DNA from: Alteromonas sp. CI.11.F.A3
Lineage (GTDB): Bacteria; Pseudomonadota; Gammaproteobacteria; Enterobacterales; Alteromonadaceae
Length of the DNA stretch: 64,000 bases
Assembly (NCBI RefSeq): GCF_032925565.1
Contig: NZ_CP136708.1
Location: 496,001 to 560,000 of the forward strand
Direction: 5' to 3'
The first letter of the stretch is position 1. The number at the start of each line of letters is the position of its first letter. The translations under genes were made by a program, and so were the position numbers. This document shows positions 17,808 to 26,167 of this stretch, piece after piece. Below the pieces are notes generated by a model. That model worked only from the letters and a program-made list of their open reading frames with translations, ran no database searches and was not told where the DNA came from.

Positions 17808-18185
17808 ATGTCTAGACGCTTTATATCTGCATGCACCTCAACGCTATACACTTCGCTACTTCCTTTATAAAAAATCACCTTACATTTCTTATTTGCCGTA
17901 ATTGCCGTATTTGTCATTTTCAAGGTTTGACACGTCTTCCACATTTTATCTCTTACACCAATGTGATCTTCACTCACATCCTCTGGCAATATGTAACGAT
18001 TTGTTAATTATTTCGTTAAATTAATGATAAATCACGACCGTTGGTCGTCGACAGATTGCTGTTTTTTTCAGCATTAACCGAAAATGTCGGTTAACCCATA
18101 AATTGTTCTTAATATAGCTTTAAACTTTTCCTGTATCCCCTGCGACCTATAGTAATCCAAACTACAAAAAGCATAGTGCTTCATT
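17808..18185. other. intergenic region upstream of the RND pump
   Basis: This A/T-rich region of 378 bp contains no convincing gene. It holds the two palindromes described at 18034-18094, one short T-run, and presumably the promoter of the pump operon, which I cannot place confidently. The open minus-strand frame at 17747-17989 runs through the rplI terminator and is not a gene. Confidence 0.5.
18034..18094. promoter_or_regulatory. two palindromes, possible operators of the RND pump
   Basis: First site: ACGACC, spacer GTT, GGTCGT (18034-18048). Second site: TTAACCGA, 5-nt spacer, TCGGTTAA (18074-18094), a perfect 8-bp dyad. Both lie 90-150 bp upstream of the pump gene. The sizes fit TetR- or MarR-type repressor sites, yet no regulator gene is adjacent. 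Either could instead form an RNA hairpin. Confidence 0.45.
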
Positions 18186-21100
18186 ATGGACATTACACGT
18201 GCAGCAATAAAAAATGCATCAGGGGTAGGAATTGGCATCGCAATATTGGTTTTTCTTGGGCTATATAGCTTATTCAATTTGCCAGTTCAGCTTTTCCCAG
18301 ACATTGAACGCCCTAATATCAATATTCAAACCTCTTGGCGAGCAGCGTCTCCACAAGAAATTGAGTCGGAAATAATAGAGCCACAAGAAGAAGTGCTTCA
18401 GGGAATACCTGGGTTGGTCTCGATGAATGCGTGGTCGAATCAAGGTAATGCATGGATTAATCTCGAATTCAGTTTGGGTACAGATATGCAGAAAACCCTT
18501 ATTGAAGTGATAAGCCGCATGAACAGAGTGCCGCCATTACCTAGAGATGCACTATCGCCGAATATAATGCTGGCAGGCAGTGGGGGGGATGCCCCTGCGC
18601 TAACTTACTTTTTCATGCAGCGCCTGCCTGGCAATCCCAACGAAATAAACACCTACGTTACTTACTTCTCAGATGTAATAAAACCTCAGCTAGAATCTAT
18701 CCCCGGGGTTGCCCGTGCACGGATGGAAAGTGGGGTAGGGGGGGAAGAAGAATTCCAAGTTGTTTTCGACCCTTTCAAGGCCGCTCAACTGGGTATTGAT
18801 TTAACTGCAATCACTACCGCTCTGGGGCAAGCTAACGATGTTTCTGGCGGGTTTGTGGATGTAGGACGGCGGCGATATACCCTGCGTTTTGAGGGGCGTT
18901 ACGAGCCGCAAAAAATGGGGGAAATGATTTTAGAGTGGCGTGATGGCAGCCCCATTACCCTAAGTGATATTGCAGAGATTACTATTACCCGCGCAGATGG
19001 GGCTAATTTTAGCGTGCAAAACGGCAACCCTGCTATTTCTATTCGCGTTGATAGACGTAACGACGCGAATGTTCTCGCCACCCTAGATGCGGTAAAGAAA
19101 AAAGTCGCCGAGATAAACAAAACCCACCTCGAAGCAGAGCAACTAATAATGGTTCAGTCCTTTGATGCTTCAATATTCATTAAGCGTGCGGTGCAATTGG
19201 TGACCAGTAATCTGTTCATCGGGGTCATGCTAGCTATCGGTATCTTGTGGTTGTTTATGCGCCAACTTAAAGCCACGCTCATTGTCGCACTCGCTATTCC
19301 AATCTCTTTACTCAGCACGTTTGTTGTACTTCAAATCACGGGGCGTTCGCTGAACATTATTTCACTTGCGGGCTTAGCCTTTGCTGTAGGAATGGTATTG
19401 GATGCCGCCATTGTGGTGTTGGAAAATATTGTTCGCTTAAATAAAAAGGCTATGTGTCGGCAGGAAAGTGCTTATGTAGCCACTAAAGAAGTATTCGGAG
19501 CGTTAATGGCTTCGACAGCCACCACGGTCGCCATTTTTATTCCGGTGATGTTCTTAAATGATGTTGAAGGGCAATTGTTTGCAGATTTAGCCTTAACCAT
19601 CGCTATTGCTGTATGTATGTCATTAGTGGTGGCGGTAACGGTTCTACCTGTTGTGGCCAGCCGTTGGCTTACAGAAGACGTACCCGAAGACAAACTATTG
19701 CCAGTATGGAAAGCAATCACAAATAAAATTATGACTTTATCATCAACCGGTATGCGTCGAATTATTGTGGTGGTGGCCTTGATGGGCGTTCCTATCACAG
19801 GCAGTTATTTGCTCATGCCATCAATGGATTATTTACCACCAGTTAAGCGAGATGCGGTAGATGCCTTCTTAATGTTACCCGCAGGTGCGAGTGAAAATTT
19901 TGTCGCTGAAGAAGTGATCCCCGTCATTGTCGAGCGATTAAAGCCTTACATGGAGGGCGAAAAATCCCCTGCGCTTAAGAACTACTACATCATCACATGG
20001 CCCAACGGCGGCACCTTAGGGGTAAGGGCGAAAGATCAGTCTCAAGTAAAAGCATTAGAGGCTATTGTTCGCGATGAGATACTTAAAGATTTACCCGACA
20101 CTCAAGCATTCGCGCAACAAGGCAACTTGTTTGGTGGCTTTGGTAACGGTCGCTCTATTGATATTCATTTGCAGGGTACTAACCAAGCTATGCTGAGCGT
20201 AGCGGCGCAAGCGGGCATTGATAAACTAAGAGATATTTTCCCCAATGCCAATGCGCGGGCAAATCCTCCGTTAGAACAGTCTGAGCCTGAACTGCAATTT
20301 TATCCTAACGACAGCCGATTAGTCGAAGTAGGGTTAAGTCGCGGGCGTATGGCGGGCTTAGTGCGCGCAATGGGCGATGGAATGTATGTGGGTGAGTACT
20401 TTAATGGCACAAAGCGGATGAATATTATTTTTCGCTCAGAACCATGGTCAACCCCAGAAGAGTTAAGTGCGACGCCCATAATGACCCCTATGGGGGAAGT
20501 GGTGCAATTAGGTGAACTTGTCGAGATGAAACGAGCGGTAGGGCCTAGTCGCATCCAGCGTATTGATGGTAAACGCACCCTTACAATCAATTTTAACCCG
20601 CCTGACGGTATGAGTTTAGAAGAGGCCATGACGATGATAAAAGCCGATGTTGAACCGGCTATTATGGCGATGATGCCAACCGATGGCGCAATTCACTATG
20701 GTGGCAGTGCGGATAGCTTGAAAGGGGCAATTGCCTCGATGGCAGATAACTTCTTGTTTGCCATGCTGTTGCTGCTTCTGTTGATGGCCGGACTATTTAA
20801 ATCGCTTAAAGACAGCGTCTTAGTGGTGCTGTCTATTCCCCTCGCTACAGTTGGCGGGGTGGCGGCCATTAAAATTATGAATAGTTTTACCTTCCAACCG
20901 ATGGATTTACTGACCATGATTGGTTTCATTATCTTGCTTGGGCTTGTGGTGAATAATGCCATTTTGTTAGTGCACCAAACCCGATTGGGGCAAGCTCATG
21001 GGCTTAATCGTAACGATGCTGTAGAGCAAGCCATTCAACTGCGTCTTCGCCCTATCTTTATGAGCACGCTCACCTCTATTTTCGGCATGCTCCCGCTTTT

Positions 21101-21326
21101 ATTACTTCCTGGTGCTGGCAGCGTGATCTATCGCGGTTTGGCTGCGGTGATTGTGGGAGGGATGTGCATCAGCACAGTGTTCACCTTAGTGTTACTTCCC
21201 ACGCTACTTAGAATGACAAGAGCCGATTTCGGCTTCAAAGATAAAACAAAAGTTCCGGTGGTTGGTACGCCAGGCGGCATGCCAACAAAAACCGTAAAGC
21301 TGAGCAAATTTTCAGATTTCAATTAA
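18186..21326 (+). CDS. RND-family efflux pump permease
   Basis: This is a 1046-residue inner-membrane RND transporter of AcrB type. It has a helix 1 leader (VGIGIAILVFLGLYSLFNLPVQ), the porter region with FPDIERPNI, and two clusters of helices at about 335-500 and 855-1020. Helix 4 carries GMVLDAAIVVLEN, that is one Asp at the proton-relay pair where AcrB has two; heavy-metal and some other RND pumps also have one. The length and large periplasmic loops fit hydrophobe/amphiphile export. The adaptor follows 14 bp later. No outer-membrane channel gene is linked, so a TolC encoded elsewhere is expected. Substrate unknown. Confidence 0.93.
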   Translation: MDITRAAIKNASGVGIGIAILVFLGLYSLFNLPVQLFPDIERPNINIQTSWRAASPQEIESEIIEPQEEVLQGIPGLVSMNAWSNQGNAWINLEFSLGTDMQKTLIEVISRMNRVPPLPRDALSPNIMLAGSGGDAPALTYFFMQRLPGNPNEINTYVTYFSDVIKPQLESIPGVARARMESGVGGEEEFQVVFDPFKAAQLGIDLTAITTALGQANDVSGGFVDVGRRRYTLRFEGRYEPQKMGEMILEWRDGSPITLSDIAEITITRADGANFSVQNGNPAISIRVDRRNDANVLATLDAVKKKVAEINKTHLEAEQLIMVQSFDASIFIKRAVQLVTSNLFIGVMLAIGILWLFMRQLKATLIVALAIPISLLSTFVVLQITGRSLNIISLAGLAFAVGMVLDAAIVVLENIVRLNKKAMCRQESAYVATKEVFGALMASTATTVAIFIPVMFLNDVEGQLFADLALTIAIAVCMSLVVAVTVLPVVASRWLTEDVPEDKLLPVWKAITNKIMTLSSTGMRRIIVVVALMGVPITGSYLLMPSMDYLPPVKRDAVDAFLMLPAGASENFVAEEVIPVIVERLKPYMEGEKSPALKNYYIITWPNGGTLGVRAKDQSQVKALEAIVRDEILKDLPDTQAFAQQGNLFGGFGNGRSIDIHLQGTNQAMLSVAAQAGIDKLRDIFPNANARANPPLEQSEPELQFYPNDSRLVEVGLSRGRMAGLVRAMGDGMYVGEYFNGTKRMNIIFRSEPWSTPEELSATPIMTPMGEVVQLGELVEMKRAVGPSRIQRIDGKRTLTINFNPPDGMSLEEAMTMIKADVEPAIMAMMPTDGAIHYGGSADSLKGAIASMADNFLFAMLLLLLLMAGLFKSLKDSVLVVLSIPLATVGGVAAIKIMNSFTFQPMDLLTMIGFIILLGLVVNNAILLVHQTRLGQAHGLNRNDAVEQAIQLRLRPIFMSTLTSIFGMLPLLLLPGAGSVIYRGLAAVIVGGMCISTVFTLVLLPTLLRMTRADFGFKDKTKVPVVGTPGGMPTKTVKLSKFSDFN

Positions 21327-21340
21327 AGGATGCAACCACC

Positions 21341-22417
21341 ATGAATATAAAAATAGGCCTAGTAGGCATAAGCGTGTGTTGTTTGTCGCTGAACCTTATT
21401 GCACAAGAAGCGGATAAAACGCCTCCACCCATCTTGGTTCAAGTTGATGAAGCCAGAGAAGAGGCGATAACAGCATTAACTTGGGTGCCAGGTACCGTGA
21501 TGAGTCAAACTGATTCAGATGTCGCCTCTGAAGTTGATGGCCGAATCACGTGGATGGCGAATGTAGGTGACAGTGTTGCGGCGGGCGAAGTTTTAGCCAA
21601 AATTGATGATACCCGATTGCAAATTACGCTGAGTCAAAATCAATCCAACATTGCACGATGGCGTGCTCAGGTGACTTTATTTGAAAAGCGCTTAGCACGT
21701 TATGAAAACTTGGAAGCCAGCAGAAATACGTCGCGGGGTGAGCTAGAAACCGTAGTGGCTGATTTAGAAAACGCGCGTCAGGAGCTAGAGCAAGCCACGT
21801 TGGCAAAAAATTTAACCGAATATCACATTCGCCAAAGTAGTGTAAAAGCACCCTTTACCGCCTTAGTGGTCGACCGCATACAAGCTCCTGGAGAATACAC
21901 CAGTATTGGTCAAACCCTGATTAGAGTAGTTAACCCTAATAATATAGAGGTGCAGGTGAAGGCGCCGCTTTCCGTATTGCCTTTCATTGAAAGTGGAATG
22001 CAAGTTAATGTGCTAAGTAAAACCCACGGGGTAATGGAGTCGGTGCGGGCTATTGTTCCTGTGGGTAATCAAAACTCTCGCATGATGGAAATGCGTATTG
22101 CCCTTAAACCCGGAGATTTCCCTATTGGAAGTGCAGTAAGGGTGGCTGTGCCTAGCAGTGAAGAGCATGGTGGTGTAACCATTCCTAGAGATGCGCTAGT
22201 TTTACGAAAATCCGGTACCTATATTTATCAACTCAATCAAGATAATGAGGCCCAGCAAGTTAAAGTAGAAACCGGGGTAGGTATGGGGAGTAGAATTGAA
22301 GTCTTTGGTGAAGTAGACCCCACGCAACTGGTTGTTATTCGTGGGGCCGAGCGTTTAAAACAAGGTCAAAAGGTGCGTCATGAGTGGGAAGGCGATAGCC
22401 TGACAGCGCGCAACTAG
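21341..22417 (+). CDS. RND periplasmic adaptor (membrane fusion) protein
   Basis: This 358-residue protein has a signal peptide ending near residue 21 (NLIA), then lipoyl halves around an alpha-hairpin of about residues 95-160. Typical adaptor sequences are seen: VDGRITWMANVGDSVAAGEVLAKIDDTRL-like lipoyl sequence, the second lipoyl half VKAPFTALV, and a beta-barrel region. It links the preceding RND pump to an outer-membrane channel. The order pump then adaptor is the reverse of acrAB. No lipobox Cys is present at the cleavage site. The 3' end overlaps the convergent MOSC gene by 4 bp. Confidence 0.92.
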   Translation: MNIKIGLVGISVCCLSLNLIAQEADKTPPPILVQVDEAREEAITALTWVPGTVMSQTDSDVASEVDGRITWMANVGDSVAAGEVLAKIDDTRLQITLSQNQSNIARWRAQVTLFEKRLARYENLEASRNTSRGELETVVADLENARQELEQATLAKNLTEYHIRQSSVKAPFTALVVDRIQAPGEYTSIGQTLIRVVNPNNIEVQVKAPLSVLPFIESGMQVNVLSKTHGVMESVRAIVPVGNQNSRMMEMRIALKPGDFPIGSAVRVAVPSSEEHGGVTIPRDALVLRKSGTYIYQLNQDNEAQQVKVETGVGMGSRIEVFGEVDPTQLVVIRGAERLKQGQKVRHEWEGDSLTARN

Positions 22418-23055
22418 CCTTTTCGGCTTATGCGCGCGCACTTATCCCGCCATTCATCATCAATAATGGCTAAGTTTGCCAGTTTGGTCGCTAATTCGAC
22501 ATCGGTTTTAGTGTGTGCACAGCGCATAAGTGTTTGTACATTAACGGTGTCGCCTTCTCTGCTAACCAGGGTTACCGAGTCGCCTACGTTAATTACACCG
22601 GTCTTAATCACGCGATAGTACCAACCCGTTATCCCTCGCTCACCAACAAATCTGTCTAGGTTTTGAATATTGAAACGCTGGGATATTTTACTGCATGGTG
22701 CTCTAGGTGCACTGACTTGCAGTACAACCTCACCGAACTTCCATACGTCGCCGATATAAACCGTGGCATCGTCCATACCATCCACGCTGATATTTTCCCC
22801 AATACTACCAGGCTCGAACTCACCGTCTGGAAAATGCTTACGTAACGTGAAGTAATGAAGGGGGCTAAATTGATGCAAAACCTTTTCAGGTCCGCCATGA
22901 AGCTTCTTGTTTGATTGTTGATCTTCGTCGGTACAATCAAGATGGACGGTTAGCTGCGACACGGCACTTTTTACAATACTGCTTGGGGCACCTCGCGGGC
23001 CAAGTGGTTGAGGCTGACCGGCGAATAAAGCATCCACTTTCAAGGGTGAGGACAT
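22414..23055 (-). CDS. yiiM: YiiM-like MOSC-domain protein
   Basis: This is a 213-residue cytoplasmic MOSC protein. It shows KKLHGGPEKVLHQFSPLHY and GSIGENISVDG, a segment APRAPCSKIS with the Cys expected to bind the molybdenum cofactor, and a C-terminal helical extension as in YiiM. E. coli YiiM uses Moco to reduce N-hydroxylated base analogues such as 6-N-hydroxylaminopurine. The gene stands alone on the minus strand, convergent with the RND adaptor (4-bp overlap of coding ends) and divergent from the ECF sigma gene. Confidence 0.87.
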   Translation of the reverse strand: MSSPLKVDALFAGQPQPLGPRGAPSSIVKSAVSQLTVHLDCTDEDQQSNKKLHGGPEKVLHQFSPLHYFTLRKHFPDGEFEPGSIGENISVDGMDDATVYIGDVWKFGEVVLQVSAPRAPCSKISQRFNIQNLDRFVGERGITGWYYRVIKTGVINVGDSVTLVSREGDTVNVQTLMRCAHTKTDVELATKLANLAIIDDEWRDKCARISRKG

Positions 23056-23185
23056 ACAAACTCCAAAAATAAGTTTTGCTAATTTAAACCTTTATCGCAT
23101 AGGGTACGACTAACCTTTTAAGAATAACAAGATGGTAAGCCAAAAATGTCGAAAAAATCGGTTTACGAAAAAAAATGAGATTGTC

Positions 23186-23761
23186 ATGGAGCGCACTTTA
23201 GCAAAGGTTACCAACCTGACTAGTGACGATGAAAGCCAGCGCGAAGCCGCGGTTATTCTCGCGGCTAAACAGGGTGATAAAGTGGCCTACAAAACCTTGT
23301 ACCATAATCATGTCGGGCGAGTGTACGCACTGTGTTTTCGTTTAACCGGCGACCGTGGTCTCGCCGAAGACGCCACACAAGAAGTGTTTATTCAGTTATG
23401 GTCAAAGTTAGACAGATTCGATGGACAAAGCCAGTTTTCAACTTGGCTACATAGTGTATCAGCCAATGTGACCGTGTCGTATTTACGTAAGCAGCGCAAT
23501 TGGGTGCAACGTATGTTTAATATTGAAACCAGTCCAGCGATGGAAATGCCAGCAGAGGCAGACAGTAGCCAAGTCGATTTAGAAGCATTAGTGGTTAGAT
23601 TGCCACAAAGAGCACGAATGGTATTCGTACTGCACGCCATTGAAGGCTATCGGCATGAAGATATTGCACAAATGTTAGATATGGCAGTTGGAACCAGCAA
23701 AGCCCAGTTTCATCGCGCTAAACAACTGCTAAAAACCTGGATGGGGTGTGAAGATGAATAA
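23186..23761 (+). CDS. ECF-type RNA polymerase sigma factor
   Basis: The sigma-70 family protein has 191 residues from the ATG at 23186 (MERTLAKV). Region 2 spans about 40-105 with AEDATQEVFIQLWSKL and FSTWLHSVSANVTVSYLRK. Region 4 spans about 130-185 with LPQRARMVFVLHAIEGYRHEDIAQML and a helix-turn-helix. The frame extends upstream to 23132, but those 18 residues are Lys/Arg rich, unlike the family, so the later start is preferred. The next gene overlaps by 8 bp and encodes a membrane protein that looks like its anti-sigma factor. Target genes probably include the operon itself. Confidence 0.9.
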   Translation: MERTLAKVTNLTSDDESQREAAVILAAKQGDKVAYKTLYHNHVGRVYALCFRLTGDRGLAEDATQEVFIQLWSKLDRFDGQSQFSTWLHSVSANVTVSYLRKQRNWVQRMFNIETSPAMEMPAEADSSQVDLEALVVRLPQRARMVFVLHAIEGYRHEDIAQMLDMAVGTSKAQFHRAKQLLKTWMGCEDE

Positions 23762-24314
23762 GTTTGATAAAGCCTTAGATGCTGAGATTCAACGCCTACC
23801 GAAAACCCGTGAGCCTGAAAGAGATTTATGGCGTGGTATTGAATTGTCACTACACAGCCAAGAAAGTAGCGGTGCCGATAATAATGAGCTACATAACGCG
23901 CCCCTGGGGCAAGAGAAGCCTAGTACCGTTACTCGCTTATCTACCAAACCATGGTTGGCTATGGCGGCAAGTGCCATGCTGGTCAGTGTTATTTGGTTTT
24001 TCTCACCTGCTTTTACTAGTGGTGAAACGAGCGATGAGCAACCTAAGCTTTCAGGTTATGCGTTAGTTGATGCACTAAGTGAGCAGCAGGATGATCAGAT
24101 GAGCACATTGCTAGCAAGTTACGACAGTGCGCCAGAACTAAGTGAAAACTGGCAGGCGCAATTAAAAGAGTTAGACGATGCTGCTGGCGTGATAAAAGCA
24201 GCATTAAAAGATGATCCAAACAATCGAGCACTATTAAAGATGTTGAAACATGTATATCAACAGCAAATCACATTGATTGAGCGAGTGCACGCGCCCAAAT
24301 GGCAACAAATTTAA
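23754..24314 (+). CDS. probable membrane anti-sigma factor
   Basis: This is a 186-residue protein from the ATG at 23754, overlapping the ECF sigma gene by 8 bp. Residues 1-65 are cytoplasmic (with ERDLWRGIELSL, a segment seen in small anti-sigma proteins). One membrane helix is at about 67-83. The remaining ~100 residues would face the periplasm and are helical and polar. No zinc HxxxCxxC motif is present. The role as anti-sigma is inferred from coupling to the sigma gene and topology; the sequence itself is not distinctive. A GTG at 23748 is an alternative start. Confidence 0.7.
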   Translation: MNKFDKALDAEIQRLPKTREPERDLWRGIELSLHSQESSGADNNELHNAPLGQEKPSTVTRLSTKPWLAMAASAMLVSVIWFFSPAFTSGETSDEQPKLSGYALVDALSEQQDDQMSTLLASYDSAPELSENWQAQLKELDDAAGVIKAALKDDPNNRALLKMLKHVYQQQITLIERVHAPKWQQI

Positions 24315-24325
24315 GGAGTTTTATT

Positions 24326-25306
24326 ATGACTATCATTCGCAAAACCTTAGCTAGTGTACTTTTTCATGGTGTGCTTTTAAGTAGCACAATGTTGGCGTTG
24401 ACTGCGCATGCAGGTGAGAAAATAGACCGCGTACTTGATGCCCCCAATAATGTGAAAATCGATATAGAGCACGTTAACGGTGACGCTGAAATTAGAGGCT
24501 GGGATAAACCGCAAGTACACGTTACTGGGGAACTGGGTGACAACACAGATGAATTTATCTTTGAGCAACGTGGCAATGTTATTGTTATTCATGTTGAAGT
24601 GGAGCGTAGCGGCAAGCACTGGTGGAAAAACAAAGATGAAGGTGATGACCTCGTTATTTTTGTGCCTAAATCTAGCGACGTTAACTACACCGCGGTTAAT
24701 GCCGATGTGCAAATAAACGACATAGTCCAAAGTGTTAATGTTGAAGTGGTAAACGGAGATGTTGAATTAACCGATATTGGAAAGCGCGTTAAAGTAGAAT
24801 CGGTAAACGGTGACATTACGTTGAACAATGTTAAAGGAAAACTGGATATTGAAACGGTGAATGGCGATGTGGAAGCCGTTCATTCCGGCAAGGAAAATGT
24901 GACGTTTCTTGCCGTTAATGGTGACTTAAGGTTAAGTACCACCAGCCCTGACGTAGCCGTGGAAACCGTCAATGGAGGCATTGATTTAACCTTAGAGAAA
25001 ATAGATTCTCTTAGTGTGACCACTGTGAATGGCACCACGAATGCGCGCTTGCACTTAAACGAAAATGGGCGACTGAAAGCCAGTTCGGTAGGCGGGGAAT
25101 TACGTTTTAACCTTCAACCTGAAGTATCGGCACAATTTGATATTGAGACGCATGCAGGTGGCAAGATTATTAATAACGTAAGTAGTGATGCAGTTAAAAA
25201 ACCAAAATACGGCCCTAGCAGTTGGCTACGATTTATTAATAATGGTGGTTCTGCAAACGTTGATATCTCAACAGTAAACGGGCGTATCACCTTGGATACG
25301 CAGTAG
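24326..25306 (+). CDS. exported DUF4097-type protein with VNGD repeats
   Basis: This is a 326-residue protein from the ATG at 24326, chosen for the AAGGAG 8 bp upstream. The signal peptide ends at AHA (residue 29). The body is a ladder of VNGD-like turns at residues 50, 124, 142, 160, 178, 197, 215, 234 and 317, with a regular 18-19 residue step from 124 to 234. This suggests a right-handed beta-solenoid as in DUF4097/DUF4098 putative adhesin-like proteins. It follows the ECF sigma and anti-sigma genes by 11 bp, so it probably belongs to that regulon. Function is unknown; no catalytic motif or anchor is seen, so it is likely periplasmic. Confidence 0.82.
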   Translation: MTIIRKTLASVLFHGVLLSSTMLALTAHAGEKIDRVLDAPNNVKIDIEHVNGDAEIRGWDKPQVHVTGELGDNTDEFIFEQRGNVIVIHVEVERSGKHWWKNKDEGDDLVIFVPKSSDVNYTAVNADVQINDIVQSVNVEVVNGDVELTDIGKRVKVESVNGDITLNNVKGKLDIETVNGDVEAVHSGKENVTFLAVNGDLRLSTTSPDVAVETVNGGIDLTLEKIDSLSVTTVNGTTNARLHLNENGRLKASSVGGELRFNLQPEVSAQFDIETHAGGKIINNVSSDAVKKPKYGPSSWLRFINNGGSANVDISTVNGRITLDTQ

Positions 25307-25334
25307 CGGCAAGGGTCGAGGTAATGAAAACATA

Positions 25335-25365
25335 GGCGTTTTTGCTTGAAAAAAGCACTAACGCC
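25335..25365 (+). terminator. hairpin after the ECF operon, weak terminator candidate
   Basis: GGCGTT pairs with AACGCC and TGCTT with AAGCA, separated by a 2+2 internal loop and a GAAAA apical loop. It is 28 bp after the stop. No U-run follows, so it may be a 3' end structure and not an intrinsic terminator. The remaining bases to 25598 hold nothing I can name. Confidence 0.4.
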
Positions 25366-25598
25366 CCCATACATAGATTAAGTTAGGGCAGATTGCTATC
25401 AGGTTGCTATTCAGTTAGCGCTCGATTGCGACATGGTGCTACACCATATTTCGCATAATTCACACGCAATTAATCTGTCCGCCGCAGTTTTGTGTCTATT
25501 TACCCCACGCTAGTGAACGTAACCTTTCTCCCCACGTCAAAATAGCAAAGTCGATATCCGCAAATAGCGCTAAATAATCAATAATTAGGGAAAGAGCT

Positions 25599-26069
25599 TT
25601 GAATATTCTTAGCCATTTAAAACGCTTTTGGCGCTTTCACGGCCTTATAGCCGGCGCGATAAGCATCAGCGTATTAACATTAGGATGCGCAGTACAAGAT
25701 CCTGCTTTTTTTGAAGGTACATGGGTGGTAACCCAAGCTTACCAGCCAGGTATCTCAGCACACAGCGCTACAGAAGCTAACGATGTGTTAGGCAGTTCGT
25801 TAGTTTACCATGCAGATGGCGCACAACTGAATCAGCAGGCATGTGAGTCTCCTACGTATACTGAGGAAAAAATTGATTCCGACCAAATAGCCACTAATTT
25901 TAAAATAGAGGGCAACGCGTTAGGTTTCGATGATGGTAAAATTACGCAGGTCGAGCTTTCGTGTGCTAATGGCCCACAGGCGTTAGGTTCAGTGCTGTTG
26001 TTTCAAGAGCACAATGTTGCTTATACCGTTTTTGATGGCACTTTTTTCCGCATTGAAAAAACGATCTAA
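25599..26069 (+). CDS. small exported protein, possibly a lipoprotein
   Basis: I do not recognise this 156-residue protein. It starts with TTG (AGGGAAAG 5 bp upstream). An N-terminal basic stretch and hydrophobic segment (residues 15-29) run to Cys30 in SVLTLGC, an imperfect lipobox (Thr at -3). The mature part contains two further Cys (about residues 86 and 126) that could form a disulfide, and starts with a FFEGTWVVTQAYQPG segment resembling lipocalin-like small lipoproteins. It stands alone between the ECF operon and dnaB. Function unknown. Confidence 0.65.
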   Translation: MNILSHLKRFWRFHGLIAGAISISVLTLGCAVQDPAFFEGTWVVTQAYQPGISAHSATEANDVLGSSLVYHADGAQLNQQACESPTYTEEKIDSDQIATNFKIEGNALGFDDGKITQVELSCANGPQALGSVLLFQEHNVAYTVFDGTFFRIEKTI

Positions 26070-26167
26070 ATTAACCTTCATTTATGGTCCTCTTCTTTAT
26101 TGTTCAACGATGCGCAAAAGCGCATAATAGTCGGCCGTGCTTCAAGTAAACAGAATAGGTAGTGTAA

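Noticed and set aside
17747..17989. 80-codon minus-strand open frame after rplI
   Set aside because: It runs through the rplI terminator and into the rplI coding end, has no ribosome site and no protein-like pattern.
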